A DNA stretch of 64,000 nt from Kudoa neothunni (GCA_964304625.1 OZ199838.1:13330001-13394000), one strand, 5' to 3'. Positions 50,225-63,047 are shown, numbered from the stretch's first letter. The notes: generated by a model from the letters alone, not told the origin. Numbers and translations: made by a program.

Positions 50225-52513
50225 GCAATCTAGATTGTTGGATTATAGAGTTATTTGTTGTTATCCTTCTTATCTTATGAGTTCTTCATGTGAATTATTA
50301 TATTTTGAATAATAAATAATGTAGTTATAACGATTTATATTTATTCTCAAATTTTCCCGCATAATTAGTTACCTCTTTCTTGCCAAAATATTCTATTTGC
50401 GATACGAAGATAATATATTATTCAAAAATGATTAGCTACGAAGATTTAAAAAGTTAAAATACTCAAAATAATTATTATCAGTCATTATCATCAACTTATG
50501 AGAAAAATGAAAATTAAATAATAATCCTGTTCTTGATTTTTATGTATCGTAACCACGTAATAATTCTACACAGTCTTTAAATGCATTGAACATTTATTTT
50601 GTACCTAATTTGTAAACATTGACTTAATCTACTGTATACATAAAGTTCTTAAATTGTCAGTGTGTGTATGTTTGCAGTAGTACGCATGGGCGATGGAGAA
50701 ACGTTTGTAAATGCAACTTTTAGTTTGCATTTGAATAGATGATACCATACATAAAAATCGTTCATTTACTTAGAAGTATAAATATAATCAACACCACGGG
50801 CAGAAGTAAGGAATTTATTTGTTGTCTACACCAAAAAATAAATTAAAAATACCTGCATAATATTGAAGTTTGTTTACTTCAGAGTATTAATCCACTAGAA
50901 TGAACTTTTAATCGTTGTATACAACGAGAATCTGCTGATTATGGTGTAGAATGTTTTAAAAATGTCATGTATACCGTTTGGAGTAATTTTAAGACAAATA
51001 AAATTATTAACGTCATATTTACAAGTGATGTTGCATTCCCCCTAAAATCTTTGCATAACCAAATTATTTAGGATGTATTTTTACTTTCCAAGCGATAAGG
51101 ATATAGTTAAGCAAAAAAGATTATGATCATTTTAAATAAAACACATAATTCGGGATTATAAGTTGTTGCCACGTTGGAATAATTTTGGTCCCTATACGCA
51201 TTCTAAAAACGATGTAAGATGTGTGTAAAGCTAGCAAATAATTAAATTTTTGTGACAATTTCTTAAATGAAAATTACTTTTTCTCAAATATATCGATTGA
51301 GATTCAAACTATATTCGTCTTCTTAATAAGTATTTACTCATTTTTTGGTTATCCTAGACTTTCTTTCAAAACAGCTGGCATAACTAATTCGATAAGTTTC
51401 TATAATTGATGAGAAAATTTTTTAAATAATGTTTAAGTTCTTAGTAACCTAATTATTCCTTGCCCCCAGACCTTAAGATTAATATTCAAATCAATATATA
51501 ATTTTCTTTTCGCCAAAACTAATTCATTATGATATAAAAGCTGAATGAAAATATGCGACATCGCATTCTATACGTAGTTTAAGAATTTATATTCACGATT
51601 ACGTTTGCACAAAATAGAGTCCCCTCTCAATAGGTGTCATGTAAGTTAATAAGAAATTATTGGTCTACTCGATCTAACCGATATTATCACAAAGTTTTCG
51701 TTAATCTAAGAATAGTTCAATACGAACAAGCTTTTTTTGGGAAATCAAACAATACGTTATTTTAAAAAGGGTGCACTCCTTCGAGAAAACCAATTGATAT
51801 TTATGCATTCCTGTAAATTTTCAAACCAAAAACGCCTTTATATTTTAGATTTGATTGTATTTGATAATTAAATTTGTATATTTTTGAACCAGTAAGTATT
51901 ATTGTTAAAAAATAAAGGTTGCATTTATTAAAAAGTCGGGAAATAACGTTAAAATAGTAAATACGTAAGTTACCGCTCCCAGCTTTTTAAAACATCATGA
52001 ATATCATTTGTAAAATTGAAAAAAAGGAGAAACAATTAATATTTTTATTCCTGACGCATCTTAGGTCGATTTTATTTTTGTTATCGTTTGTAGACTAATA
52101 ATAAATTTTATAACTAGAAGAATTAATTTTTATCGCAAAATTTTGAAAAGAACGAAAAGTCCTATTTAAGTTACTTAATGATTTTGTTTAATAAATAAAT
52201 GAACTTTAATCGTTATTACATTTCTCATAAAATTAAGGTCATTATATTTTTGGTCAATAATTTGGAAAATAAACTTAAAAATACTCATTAATTTCTCTCA
52301 ATACTTCTGTTTGTATTTGAATGGAAAGTGCGTGCATAATTTGGTGTATCTAAATCACTACACTGAAAAAATAATGTCAAGTTATAAAACTCATAAATGA
52401 AAATGGAGAAATAAATTATAAGTTAAAATTTTCCATCACATAATACCTACCAGGCAAAGCTGGGCATTAGCGCTATTATAACCAATATGACATGGCCATC
52501 ACTCGTCGAAACA
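50225..52513. other. 2.3 kb spacer, nothing recognised
   Basis: AT-rich, no coding signal, no repeat ends found. Confidence 0.4.
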
Positions 52514-53413
52514 AGGGATGACAAATCCGAGAGTTTCGTTCGTGTTGGTTCACATGAACAAAAATTCTTACAAATAAAAACGAACGAACGAAATCACAAT
52601 TTAAAATTTTTTTGGCGGAACGGATCTTCGCTCTGAGGGAAACTAAATATATCGGCTGTTTAATAACGTGTTTGTTTTTAGAGACAATTAATTGGATATT
52701 AACGAACAATATTTGTATTTAATTCTAGAAATAAATTGTATTTAAATTATAGCTTATATTTATTGGGTGAATAATGATTTAATTTGACGTAATAGCTATG
52801 TACGCGGCTCTAAGAGAGAGATATGATTTATGATATTTCCTTTACTATCCCTGAAGAATTTTGGTGATTGCTAAATCAAGCTTGGAGGATAATAAAGTCG
52901 TTTTCAATCTTGATCGAGGCGATTTTTTGATTATTTTATCACGGTCGTAGCATATTATTTTACCGTTTCCGCCGTATATTTTCTAACGCGGGATTAAACA
53001 AACTACATGAGAGAGTTCCCACAACAAATGACTAAGGAGGCGAACAAACAATTTTTTTAATTGTTAAAGAGATCGATTGTGGTGTGAAATTAAAAAAAAT
53101 CAATAACTACTTCATATTGCGCATAATTATTAGTTAGATTTATTAACTTTATTGTTGGAATAGACCGGCGATTCCAACAAGGTCAATGAGTTCATGCGTG
53201 AACGATCTTATTTGTGGACTTTTTCGCTATTAAAAAAACTATCTCGGAGCTTGAGTTGCTGATAGGTCTCGAAGAAATAGTTGTAACCAACTTTCTTAGA
53301 TTTCGATATTTAGAATCTTCCAATAGTCTAAGGCGGGGATGGTAAGTTTGTGCTCGCTCGCAAGACTCCAAATTTGCATAAAGTACTAATGAACGAACGA
53401 AATTGCCATCCCT
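52514..53413. repeat. Possible hAT-like nonautonomous element with AGGGATG ends
   Basis: Left end AGGGATGACAAATCC followed by TTTCGTTCGTG; right end is the complement of AGGGATGGCAATTTCGTTCG. A third related motif, GGGATGGTAAGTTTGTGCTC at 53339, makes the last 80 bp a small inverted repeat by itself. A copy of ACGAACGAACGAAAT also occurs near 52580. No convincing target duplication and no transposase, so the class is a guess. Confidence 0.45.
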
Positions 53414-55349
53414 GATGTCAACTTTCCATTTTTAAAATTCTTTCATATCCAAGAATATTTAATGCTTAAGATTCTAAAAGGAAGTAGAATAGATTGTTAT
53501 TCTATATCTTAAATATTTAAAAACAATGTTTCTAAAAATGAATACAACAGATTGAGCTTTAATATATATTTTTCTCCTGAAGTAGATATATTAGTTAACT
53601 ATAAATAACGACAAAAATTGTTTATTTTATACAGGAGGTGATGGAAGGATCGTTATCTTATTGGGACCAAGAAAAAATACGAATTACACGAATTTTACGT
53701 GTAGTCCATAATTTCCAAGGTTGCACACGCAAGACTCTAAAGGAAACAGTGCTGTAAATCAACTGTAATGATAAATTAATTTTCAGATGAATATTCAGAT
53801 ATATTAGAATTTTTTGCGTTTCGGACATCTATATTGTGTACTTCTCTTTCAACATCCGGAACATGTTTGTAACTATTTAAATCATGATATTTCAAGTAGT
53901 ATCCTCAATAAAACAAATGATAGAGAGAAAATTTTAGATGAAATAATTTTTCATCCTTATTTTTCAAATTTATGAAAATTTTCATCTACGTTTTAGTTAC
54001 CATCACTTTTAACATCATTAATATTAACGCCATTTTCAATATTATTTTCACCCCGCGCCTTGGCTGATTTTCAAAAAACATTATTTCACATTTCTCTTTA
54101 AATCTTGACACGATTTTATTTCTGTTCCCCATTTCGCTATCAATCGTAAACAAGAATCTCAAAGTCCTCATAAAGTTACGAACCACACGTCACTACAGAA
54201 TAACCCATCAAAATCATAATTAATTAAAAAATATTTTATTTGTGTTTTCAATGGTCGAATAAATGTTATAAACCAGTTTGAGAGATAAATAACGCATTAT
54301 ATTCTAATGTACACATAAATTTTTTAAAATTTTCTTAAATTACGTCACCCACTGTAATACATAACAATAATTCCCGCACAACTTTTCACATAAATATCCA
54401 AATAATTTAACTATATAAATTAATATTTTTAAATACATTTTCATTTTTTATAATGGCGCTATATCAAATTATTGAATTCATATTTTTATGTTATAATTCA
54501 TTAAAATTATTTTCAATTCGGTTAAAATATATATATATAAATAACATTTTAAAATATTTTGGATAAAATATTAAAAATATAGCGCCACGGAAATGCAAAT
54601 TATACTAATTTTCATTTAAGATTTAAATGAATTTTTAAAATGAAAGGGTAAACTTTATTTTGAAGTTATTTTTTGATTTTTCGCCCATTTGGTTCAATGT
54701 TAATTTTACGTGGATTTTGTTCAGCGCGAAAAATAACTCAAAATCTATGTTTTGAATTTTTTTTGTGCGCAACAACATTGCATAGATATACTAATATTGA
54801 ATAGAAAATTCAGTATAATCTCTTTTTTTCGATGGTAACACGAAGGATTACAAAAAATAAAAAAATCAATCAATCAAAGCCAAAGCTATGAAGAATGTAA
54901 ATTATCGGATCACTAAAACAAAAAATACTTTTTTAATAAAAAATATGATTACTGCTATTTTCACAAAAATATTTAATCAAAAATTATTGTAAGTATGCGC
55001 ATTTTCATGCATTTTAACTACTCCTATTTATTATTTATAGATGATATTTAAGGTTTATTCTTTAAAATCTACATTTAATTATGTATTAAAATTCTTTATT
55101 CATCATAAATACCACATAAAATTAAATACAATTAAAACTAACTCTAACTGATAATTAGATCCATAGCAATAACCACTTACAAAAAATAATGACACTGCTT
55201 ATAAAATATAGATAATGGTCGTTTAAGGCACAATGACTCCTCAAGGATATTTTGTAATGATCTAGACATTTGAATAATAACAAAAAGAGAATAAAGGATA
55301 AGACGACTAAAAATTCAAAGTTTTGATTTTAAATAAGAATCGCGCGCAT
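53414..55349. other. 1.9 kb spacer upstream of MRPL15
   Basis: AT-rich; contains a short poly-AT run near 54525. No coding signal other than short stretches such as 53986-54186, which shows no family resemblance. Confidence 0.4.
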
Positions 55350-56495
55350 ATGTCCATGTGGCGATTATTCAACAGGACGTTTGTTCCTTTGTTGGGATGG
55401 AAAACAAAAGTTTCAATTTTTACGCCCAAAATATTTGATTTCAATAAAATCACCAAACGTTTTCTCCAAGATGAAAAAGTTTACGAAGCACCATTGAACA
55501 TGTGCGATCTCAAACCATTTCCAAATTCTAGAAAAAAAGTACTGATGCTGTTTCAGGCTGAATTCTATTGGTTTTATTTGAATAGAGAAAACGAAAAGGT
55601 CGAGGTGAAGGTTCGAGTATAGGTCGTCAATGTGGCCGTGGGAGTCGTGCTATTGCATCAAAACGATGTGACCGTTCTCCCCAATACGAGGGAGGTAGAG
55701 CACCATTTTATGCATTTTATCGATTTTTTCCTCAAGAAGAAGTGTAACGGATCTATTCATTATATTGAATGGAATAGTTGATTGTGTTATTCCGTTTAGG
55801 ATTGAGGGAGAACATTTTGCTTATTTGGACGTTGGTGAACTCGTTCTACTTATCAAACAAGGCTATTTAGACCCCTCCAAACCGATCACCACTTTTGAGC
55901 TTATCAACAGACGAGTGATCAAAGATCCAAGGGATGGCGTAAAACTATTGGGTAAAGTATATGAAACTCGACTACGATTGTGCCATTTTAACACTAACAC
56001 CGCTTCCAAAACCATTTAGGGATATGATCTTTACGACTTAAAACTCTATATTGAAACCACCAAAGCCACCAAGGGTGCTATCGAATGCATTGAAAGGCAT
56101 GGTGGTACTTTTAAAGCTGTGTACGTTGATCCCGAAATTTTAAAATGTTGGGCCAACTATAAAGGTATTCGTCATAGAATTGAATGTGCCTACGACCCCT
56201 ACACAAGAATCCCCTGTAATTTATAGAATCTGTGACAATTTTATTATAGATAACAATCCTTGTAGATAAAGTCAATCCTGATATTCGAAAGAGAATGCTT
56301 CAATTGCAACAACTTACTGGTTCGGTTTTGCCACCGAGTTTTCCCCCTTCCGATAAACTCAATTATTTCTTAAGTAGTGCTAACAATGGGTACCTATCCA
56401 AAAAGGTTATTTCAAAAATCCGCAATAGAATAGAAACTACGGTTGTTGAAAAAGAGATTCCGCGTAATACGATAAAACAGGAAATTTCTGAATAG
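55350..56495 (+). CDS. MRPL15: Mitochondrial ribosomal protein uL15m (MRPL15)
   Basis: A large-subunit protein of the mitochondrial ribosome. Five exons: 55350-55538, 55586-55743, 55800-55956, 56020-56164, 56266-56495, giving 292 aa (human 296). The N-terminus (MSMWRLFNRTFVPLLGWKTK) looks like an import signal. Then come the Gly/Arg-rich uL15 motif RKRKGRGEGSSIGRQCGRGS, EGGRAPFYAFYRFFP, VGELVLLIKQGYLDPSKPIT, GVKLLGKGYDLY, TKGAIECIERHGGTFKAVYV and the C-terminal PDIRKRMLQLQQL with SSANNGYLSKK. The last intron was set to 56165-56265 because this is the only choice that keeps phase and gives the family's spacing before KRML; other donors nearby would add up to 17 residues. The ATG at 55350 was preferred to upstream non-ATG readings. 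Confidence 0.94.
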
Positions 56496-56938
56496 TTAAA
56501 TTTCATTAATTCTCTTTGTATTTCAAGTGTCATGTTTGTTGTCATTTTTATAATAGCTCGGACATTTTATACAATAAGTAGCTGGCGTTTCGTGCGTTAT
56601 TGCGATGTTAAAAAATCGATTAAAATAAATCAATTCTCTATATTAAAGTCTTATTACCTCTTTAATTATATATTTATGAGAAGGTTATTATTTAAAATTA
56701 AAATTCTTCCACGTTCCCATCAAAAAAATTTAACTTTGCGTTTATAGATTAAAAAAATACAATGTGAACAATTTGGAAACATTTATCATCTTTTAAATTA
56801 AGTAGTAAATATTATTCTATTAATTATGCTGCGTTGGAGTTGTAAAAGTGTTTTTAATCGTACTTGTTTAATGGCAACAGGCCAATATTTTCAATGAATA
56901 ATGACTAGTGTTTATTCTAGTCATGATAAAAATAGGTA
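56496..56938. other. Spacer 3' of MRPL15
   Basis: 443 bp, no coding signal beyond a short open stretch (56532-56747) with no family resemblance. Confidence 0.4.
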
Positions 56939-58479
56939 GTGGCCATTTCTCAGGTATCTGATAATGCAGTGGCGCTCAGGCTATCTCTCAGGGAATGAAT
57001 ATCTCTAAAACTACTACATATATCTTATTCATATTTTACATACTATTTAATATTTACTTAACTTAATTTTCTGTAAGTTGTAGAAAAATTTGAAGCGGAA
57101 CAAATTTTTAGTAATGCAACCGTCTAAGTCCATCAATTTTTAAGTGTAATTATCATATGATTTTAAAAATTGGAATACATGAATAATTTATCATTTGTTA
57201 GATACTAACCAATATAATAATTTTGTATTAATAAAAGAAATGGAACGTGTGATGACTTGATCATGTAGGTTAGATATCATAAAATATAACAGTTATCACA
57301 TGCAGTAAATAAATCTCATATGTAATATTGAATTTTTTGGTTTATTGATGTAATAAGTTTTTTTTATACATCATTGTATCCAAAACTATTGACAACTGAA
57401 TTCCTTATATCCTTACATTTGATTCTACTTTCGATGGAATTTTGAAGTTTAAAAATAAAACAACAATAGTAATATTTTAGTGTTAACTTGAAATAGAGGC
57501 TATCCTATGCTATCTTTAGCTATATAACAATTACATAATTGTTTCCCATGAGATTCTAATTCATTATTTGTGCCAGGTCTTGTCTTTTAGATAGGTGAGA
57601 TCCCTATTAAATCAACAGAAGACATCTAATTCTCACTATCAGAAATCAAATCATAAAATATAACCTTTTTCTTTACTGTCCCACACATCCTCTATTATAT
57701 TCGCCAACAAATAATCAAATTTATTGAGGAAACGAACGGTAAAAACGTCATGATGATTCTTAGTTATTTTTCCCAGTAGACTAGTAGACCTAATAAATTT
57801 ATTAAAAAGTTCCCCATGAAATTCAGAAGTTGTATTAGTTAATACCATCGAAAAATTTGTTTTTTATTTTAACGTCTGTTCGAATATTTTTCTTTCAAAC
57901 TGTTTTTTTCCCGTAGATAATGGTTGAAACATTTTATTTGTTATTTTCTATCATAGGACCCACATTAAAAAACTCTTTACACATGACATTTTCAATCAAT
58001 GAATACAAAATTTTATCGAAGAAAATGTTAATGTTTGTGATGATCTAAATTTTAATAATTCATAATTTATTATGACAACATAAAGATTTTCGAAGGAGTT
58101 AAACCACATTCCATATATGAACATGTTATAACTCATCTTTTGCCATTCCAACCCAAAAAACGCAATGGAAGCTAAAATAACGTATATACGAAAAATTTAA
58201 TTCTTTATATAGATTGATTTGAGAAAGAATATGCTTTTTTTACGATATATTTGAAAATATATGATAATTACACTTGAATATTGATGGACTTAAGAAGGTT
58301 GCATTACTAAAAATTTGTTCCGCTTTAAATTTTTCTATAACTTACAGAAAATTAAGTTAAGTAAATATCACATAGTATGTAAAATATGAATAAGATATAT
58401 GCAGTAGTTTTAGAGATATTAATCCCCTGAGATATAGTCTGAGTGCGACCGGATTATCAGGTACCCGAGATATAACCAC
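56939..58479. mobile_element. Unclassified 1.5 kb element with about 220-bp terminal inverted repeats
   Basis: The left arm (56939-57158) and right arm (58259-58479) are inverted copies with roughly 85-90 percent identity by eye. Ends: GTGGCCATTTCTCAGGTATC and, inward from the right, GTGGTTATATCTCGGGTACC. Inner ends meet at AGTGTAATTATCATAT. The 1.1 kb middle contains one minus-strand open stretch (57651-57848) with HHDVFTVRFLNKFDYLLANI, which I cannot assign. No target duplication is clear. A related solo arm lies at 44957-45102, so this is a dispersed family. The superfamily is unknown; long arms would suit a MULE-type or foldback element. Confidence 0.75.
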
Positions 58480-58830
58480 TTCCATAAAAATATAGGTTCT
58501 GTGATAGATATTTGAAATTACGAGCATTAATTTTTAATGTAGATATTTATGTTGGGAAGAAAAGGGCGTGCATTTTATCATAAATTTTGAGATTAAAGCG
58601 ATGATAAAAAATGTATTTTCTTCCATTATATTCTTTACCTTTCAAATTCACTAGCAACAACCGGACTCTTAACCTATATGAGACTTCCTTGTCGTTCTCG
58701 ACAGATTAGAAATTGGATGATATTTTTTGCATGGAACTTATCATTAAACAATTATATTTTTTAAATAGTTATAGTTATTATTACTAATATAAAGATTATT
58801 TAGTTATAAAATATTGTTAGCATTCATATA

Positions 58831-59172
58831 CAGTGAAACCTCGGATTTCAACCTAAAATTTTGAGTCGGAAACACTTTTGAGTTCGAACGCATATATAAG
58901 GGATATTTAGAACAAATCCAGTTGCAGCAAGCAGCAGAGAAAAAAAGAAATTCTAGAAGAAGAGTCATCGAAAGAGAACACTTTTTCTATCTATGGTATG
59001 ACAACCAAAAAATATTTATCTTATATTCCATTTTAATTTTTATTATATTTAATATTTATTTGATGCGCGGTAACGAATTAAACTAATTTGCATTATTTTG
59101 CACAAGGAAAAATTATTCGGAGGTCGAGCACACTTCTAGAACGGATTATGGTCGAAGTTCGAGGTTGCACTG
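58831..59172. mobile_element. Second pogo/mariner-type MITE with TA duplications
   Basis: 342 bp. Ends CAGTGAAACCTCGGATTTCA and, inward from the right, CAGTGCAACCTCGAACTTCG, flanked by TA (58829-58830 and 59173-59174). The first 12 bases resemble the 37703-38345 element, but the interior differs, so this is a separate family. No coding sequence. Confidence 0.8.
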
Positions 59173-59174
59173 TA

Positions 59175-59832
59175 TATTAAAGTGTCTTATAATAACAAGT
59201 TTGGCATTTCCGTTGGATATAGTTAAAGTGTTTTGTTTATCTTCAATCAAAAATGTTATTTAATTCAATTATATTTTATATTGAATTTAATTAATCATTT
59301 TTCCAAAAAACAAGGAAGTCAAAAATAAAGGCGAAAAAAGAGGCATCATGTGGTCTACCTCAAAAGAGTCCTCAATATATTATCTAAATCCAAAAATTAA
59401 AGTTTTATGGGTTTTAAAAAGGTGCGTAAAATCGGTCGTTTACTGTAGATTTTTTTACCACTTTTGATTTATAATTTTTCTCTATGTAAAATTAAAATAA
59501 GTACGAAACGAATATTATCATAAATATAATTTAACTGGAATATTTTCTATTTATGTATCAGCACATAAATAATGACATTTTATTCGACCATTATTTGACA
59601 AAATGTAGAATAATTAGTTTATTTATATTTTTACCTATATATGGAAGCTTACTTTTATTATTTGAAACACAATATCAAACTTTATTTATACGCATGAATC
59701 AACCAAGATTAGCCCTCATTCTTTTTTTAGTTATTGAATTTGATTTTTTATTTGAATCATACTTTTATCTTATCATTGGCAGTATTGAATTCATTTAATG
59801 TTTGGATATAGTTGGAATGATATGCTTATTAA
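59175..59832. other. Spacer with an unassigned hydrophobic open stretch
   Basis: 59553-59798 (+) is an 81-residue open reading starting with ATG and rich in Leu, Ile and Phe (ISLFIFLPIYGSLLLLFE). Such readings arise easily in AT-rich DNA, and no neighbour exon or family supports it. Not called as a gene. Confidence 0.3.
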
Positions 59833-60080
59833 CCCTTAAAGGATAACCTTCAGTTCCATGCGCCCATCTTTATATTATTTTGTTTATAAATTTTGTTGTT
59901 ATGGATGTTATATTTTGTGTATATTCGTCAGAATTTCACCTACATTTTTAAAAAGCATTATCTACCGACCGACATAATAAAATAAGTTAATGGTTTGGCG
60001 AAATTACACAAATTATAACAGGTTTTACAACAAAATAATAGGGAGGTGGGCGCGCGAATCCAATGGTTAGCCGTTAAGGG
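59833..60080. mobile_element. TTAA-flanked piggyBac-type MITE, family B, copy 2
   Basis: 248 bp between TTAA at 59829-59832 and 60081-60084. Ends read inward: CCCTTAAAGGATAACCTTCA at the left and CCCTTAACGGCTAACCATTG at the right. Same family as 45110-45341, opposite orientation, with perfect TTAA duplications. Confidence 0.88.
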
Positions 60081-60623
60081 TTAATTCTTTATCTCAACGC
60101 CTAATGAGGTAAATGGAGGGCTTATTAACATTTAGGCGTAATATATTCTATCGATTACCACTCAATATGCTATTCGATAGATGGAATGTCGAAAATAGAT
60201 TATAAATATTTTTTTAAGAGTTTGAAACATAAATTAAAGTAAAAAAAATATGTGTGTTAATTCTCAATTGTTGCGTTGAAAACGTTGTTTAATGTTTAAA
60301 TTCACACTTAAGTTAAAATAAAAATTCTGCGATTTTTTGTCACTGAGAATATTTAAGTATTTTGATGTCATTTAAATTTGCATTTTGACATTCAGTAAAT
60401 ATAGGGGTCTCCCGTCAAATAGAATCTACTTTATTATTATCTATAATTTAAATCGGGATCGCTTTATTAATATGTTGCCATGGATCAGGCAAAATAGTAC
60501 AGTCACCATTCATGAATGTGTCTATTAATAAACATACGTATAAAATCAGGAGTTATCACTCGCCAATGTGTCGCCGAAGCAACAGAGGGGTAAGATTGAA
60601 AGTATTGTCACGTGGGATAAAGC
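60081..60623. other. Spacer and presumed promoter of the first NTHL1 gene
   Basis: 540 bp, AT-rich, starting at the MITE's right TTAA; no motif stands out. Confidence 0.4.
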
Positions 60624-61507
60624 ATGTCTTCTAGCCCTAAGTCAGCATGGAAACGACTTTATAACAACATTAAAATGATGAGATCGAATCTTTCTGCACC
60701 TGTTGATACAATGGGTTGTCATAAATGTGCCGATCAAAATGCACCCCCTAAAGTTTTTGAATTTAGCGGTTATCCACCAAAAATAGCTTATCGATTTAAA
60801 TTTTAGGTTCAGAGATTTCAAAATTTGGTTGCTCTTTTATTGTCTAGTCAAACCAAAGACACAGTAACCTATGAGGCAATGCAACGGTTACGAAAAGTTG
60901 GGTTGGAGCCTCAGAAAATAGTGAAAACCGACAAAAAGGTCATTGAGGAATTGATCTACCCAGTAGGTTTCTATAAGGTTGGTTATTTGATATTTTTTGG
61001 TATGATATAACTGTGACTAGAAAAAGGCCGAAAATCTAGTAAAATTGAGTCAATTACTGTTGGAGAATTACGATGGAGACATACCCAATAGTGTGGATGA
61101 ACTCATGAAATTGCCAGGAATTGGTCAGAAAATGGCTTATATTTGCATGAACATTGCGTGGGGAAAAATCGCGGGAATTGGGGTCGATACTCATGTGCAT
61201 CGCATAGCGCAACGCTTGAAATGGGTGCAACCTTCGAATGATCCCAATAAAACCCGGATACAACTTGAAAAATTAATACCAAAGTTATTTAACAACTTTA
61301 TCTTTCAACTTTATGTATTGATTCCAATTTAGAGAATTGTGGAATGAGTTCAATCCAATGTTAGTTGGATTTGGCCAACAAATATGTACACCTATCAACC
61401 CTAAATGCGATATATGTTTGAATAACGAAATCTGCCCCAAATACTTTGACAAAAATACAACTGGTGGTAGAGTCAGAAAACGTAAACCTGCCAATAATTT
61501 GTTGTGA
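60624..61507 (+). CDS. NTHL1: Endonuclease III homologue NTHL1, copy A
   Basis: A bifunctional DNA glycosylase/AP lyase that removes oxidised pyrimidines. Four exons: 60624-60752, 60807-60977, 61021-61283, 61333-61507, giving 245 aa (human 312). It has VDTMG near the N-terminus, then [28 protein letters not shown], the helix-hairpin-helix [20 protein letters not shown] with the Schiff-base Lys at about residue 137, [15 protein letters not shown] with the catalytic Asp at about 156 (19 residues later, as in human K220/D239), [11 protein letters not shown], and the 4Fe-4S loop C-x6-C-x2-C-x5-C ([17 protein letters not shown]). The basic N-terminal region is short and I see no clear mitochondrial leader. 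Every catalytic feature is present. A paralogue follows 621 bp downstream. Confidence 0.96.
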
Positions 61508-62128
61508 ATTGTAATATTTTCTTATTGGTTTATATATGAACCGTTGTATTTTGAAAAATTTTCAACAATGTGTTGAATTTTTTTTGCTGTAGATAAATTT
61601 TCAGCGCTTTAAAAATAACTAAAAGTATTATTACCTTAATTCTCGCTTTAAGACAACACGGGGTCTACAAATTTGTAGGCTAATTTCGATACATATGCTT
61701 AAAAAAATAGATATCTTTTTCTAAAAATGTATATTATTTCAGATATTAACTATAAATTGCAATTAAAACATGCGTTATTTGTCAGTTCTATAGCTGGATT
61801 CCTACATGTTAGTTTCCCAGTTTAACTTAAAATAATTTAACCTCCCATTAAATTATTTCATTTTTAAATATTGATTCATATCAATATTCTATGTAATCTA
61901 TGACGGTTACTGAGGACATATTTTATTACCAACTCGCAAAAATTTTCATGAATATGCACATCGCGCTTGCGCCAACGTGTGTTTATATTGTAACTGAAAA
62001 TGTTTGGCCTTAAAAAAATAAAATAATATTTAATCCAATACCATTTTACATATTTTATTAAATACGATTTTGAATAAAGAATAGAATGGCGCAACTAAGA
62101 CATCATTGTTACCGCGCAATACATTGAA
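61508..62128. other. Spacer between the two NTHL1 genes
   Basis: 621 bp, AT-rich, no coding signal and no repeat ends, long enough for each copy to have its own promoter. Confidence 0.5.
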
Positions 62129-63047
62129 ATGGCTGCAAGCGTGGTGGAAAATAAGAGTGTTGGGAAACAAAAACTTTCCAAAAAGCAGTCACTCAAATCC
62201 AAAAATTGCGAACCTCCAAAAAATTGGAAAACAATCTATGAAAACATAGAAAAAATGCGTCTTGATAAAAATGCTGATGTTGACTCGATAGGTCCATGCA
62301 AAACCCCAGCTAAGAATATCACTCCTCAAGTAAAAAATCAAGATTGTCCAGAATATTTAAAGTTATATTTGAATGTATTGAAAGGTTTATCGGTATCAAA
62401 CACTGATAGCTCTTATGTTATCCAGTCAAACAAAAGATCCAATCACTTTTGCTGCGATGGATCGTTTAAAAGAGGGCGGACTGACACCTGAGAAAATAGT
62501 CTCTATGAATACCGAGTCGTTAGAGAAAATTATCTACCCAGTTGCATTCTATAAAGTAAATAAACAAATGATTATAGTCATCGAGTATTAATATGATGGC
62601 TATCAAGAGAAAAGCCGTGTTTGTCAAAAAAACTACCCAAATACTAATCGATCAATACAATGGAGATATTCCAGGTGAATTGGATCAACTTATGTCGTTG
62701 CCTGGAGTTGGACAGAAAATGGCACACATTTGCATGTATGAAGCGTGGAATAAAGTTACTGGCATCGGTGTAGACACACATGTCCACAAGGTTGCACGTA
62801 GACTAGGATGGGTGACCGACTCAAATGATCCTGATAATACCAGAGTCCAATTGGAATCATGGATGCCTAGGTTGCCAATTTTTTTGATTGTGTTGTTATA
62901 ATTTATTTTTTTAGAGAAAAATGGGGAGAAATATTTGAACTTTTCGCTGGATTTGGCCAACAGATTTGTCTTTCTGTGAATCCCCTTTGTTCTACATGTT
63001 TGAATGATAAAATATGTCCTAAAAAGTTTGTTAAAAAACACAAATAA
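62129..63047 (+). CDS. NTHL1: Endonuclease III homologue NTHL1, copy B
   Basis: Four exons: 62129-62329, 62385-62555, 62608-62870, 62915-63047, giving 255 aa. Exons 2 and 3 are exactly as long as in copy A (171 and 263 nt), with introns at the same codons. Motifs: LIALMLSSQTKDPITFAAMD, IYPVAFYK, LPGVGQKMAHICMYEAWNKV with Lys at about residue 161, GVDTHVHKVARRLGW with Asp at about 180, FAGFGQQICLS and the Fe-S loop CLSVNPLCSTCLNDKIC. It differs from copy A in a longer, Lys/Ser-rich N-terminus (SVGKQKLSKKQSLKSK) and a shorter C-terminus. The exon 2 products share a little over half their residues by eye, so the duplication is old and both copies have been kept intact. The basic N-terminus may be a nuclear localisation signal. 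Confidence 0.96.

Noticed and set aside
52476-52709. Minus-strand 77-residue reading as a gene
   Set aside because: It spans the AGGGATG repeat end and has no coding signature.
59553-59798. Hydrophobic plus-strand reading as a small membrane protein
   Set aside because: Composition is what AT-rich noise gives, no exon neighbours or family similarity, and it is sandwiched between MITEs.
43155-60080. TTAA inverted repeats as a CRISPR-like or regulatory array
   Set aside because: They are single dispersed copies with transposon-style ends and target duplications, not regularly spaced repeats.
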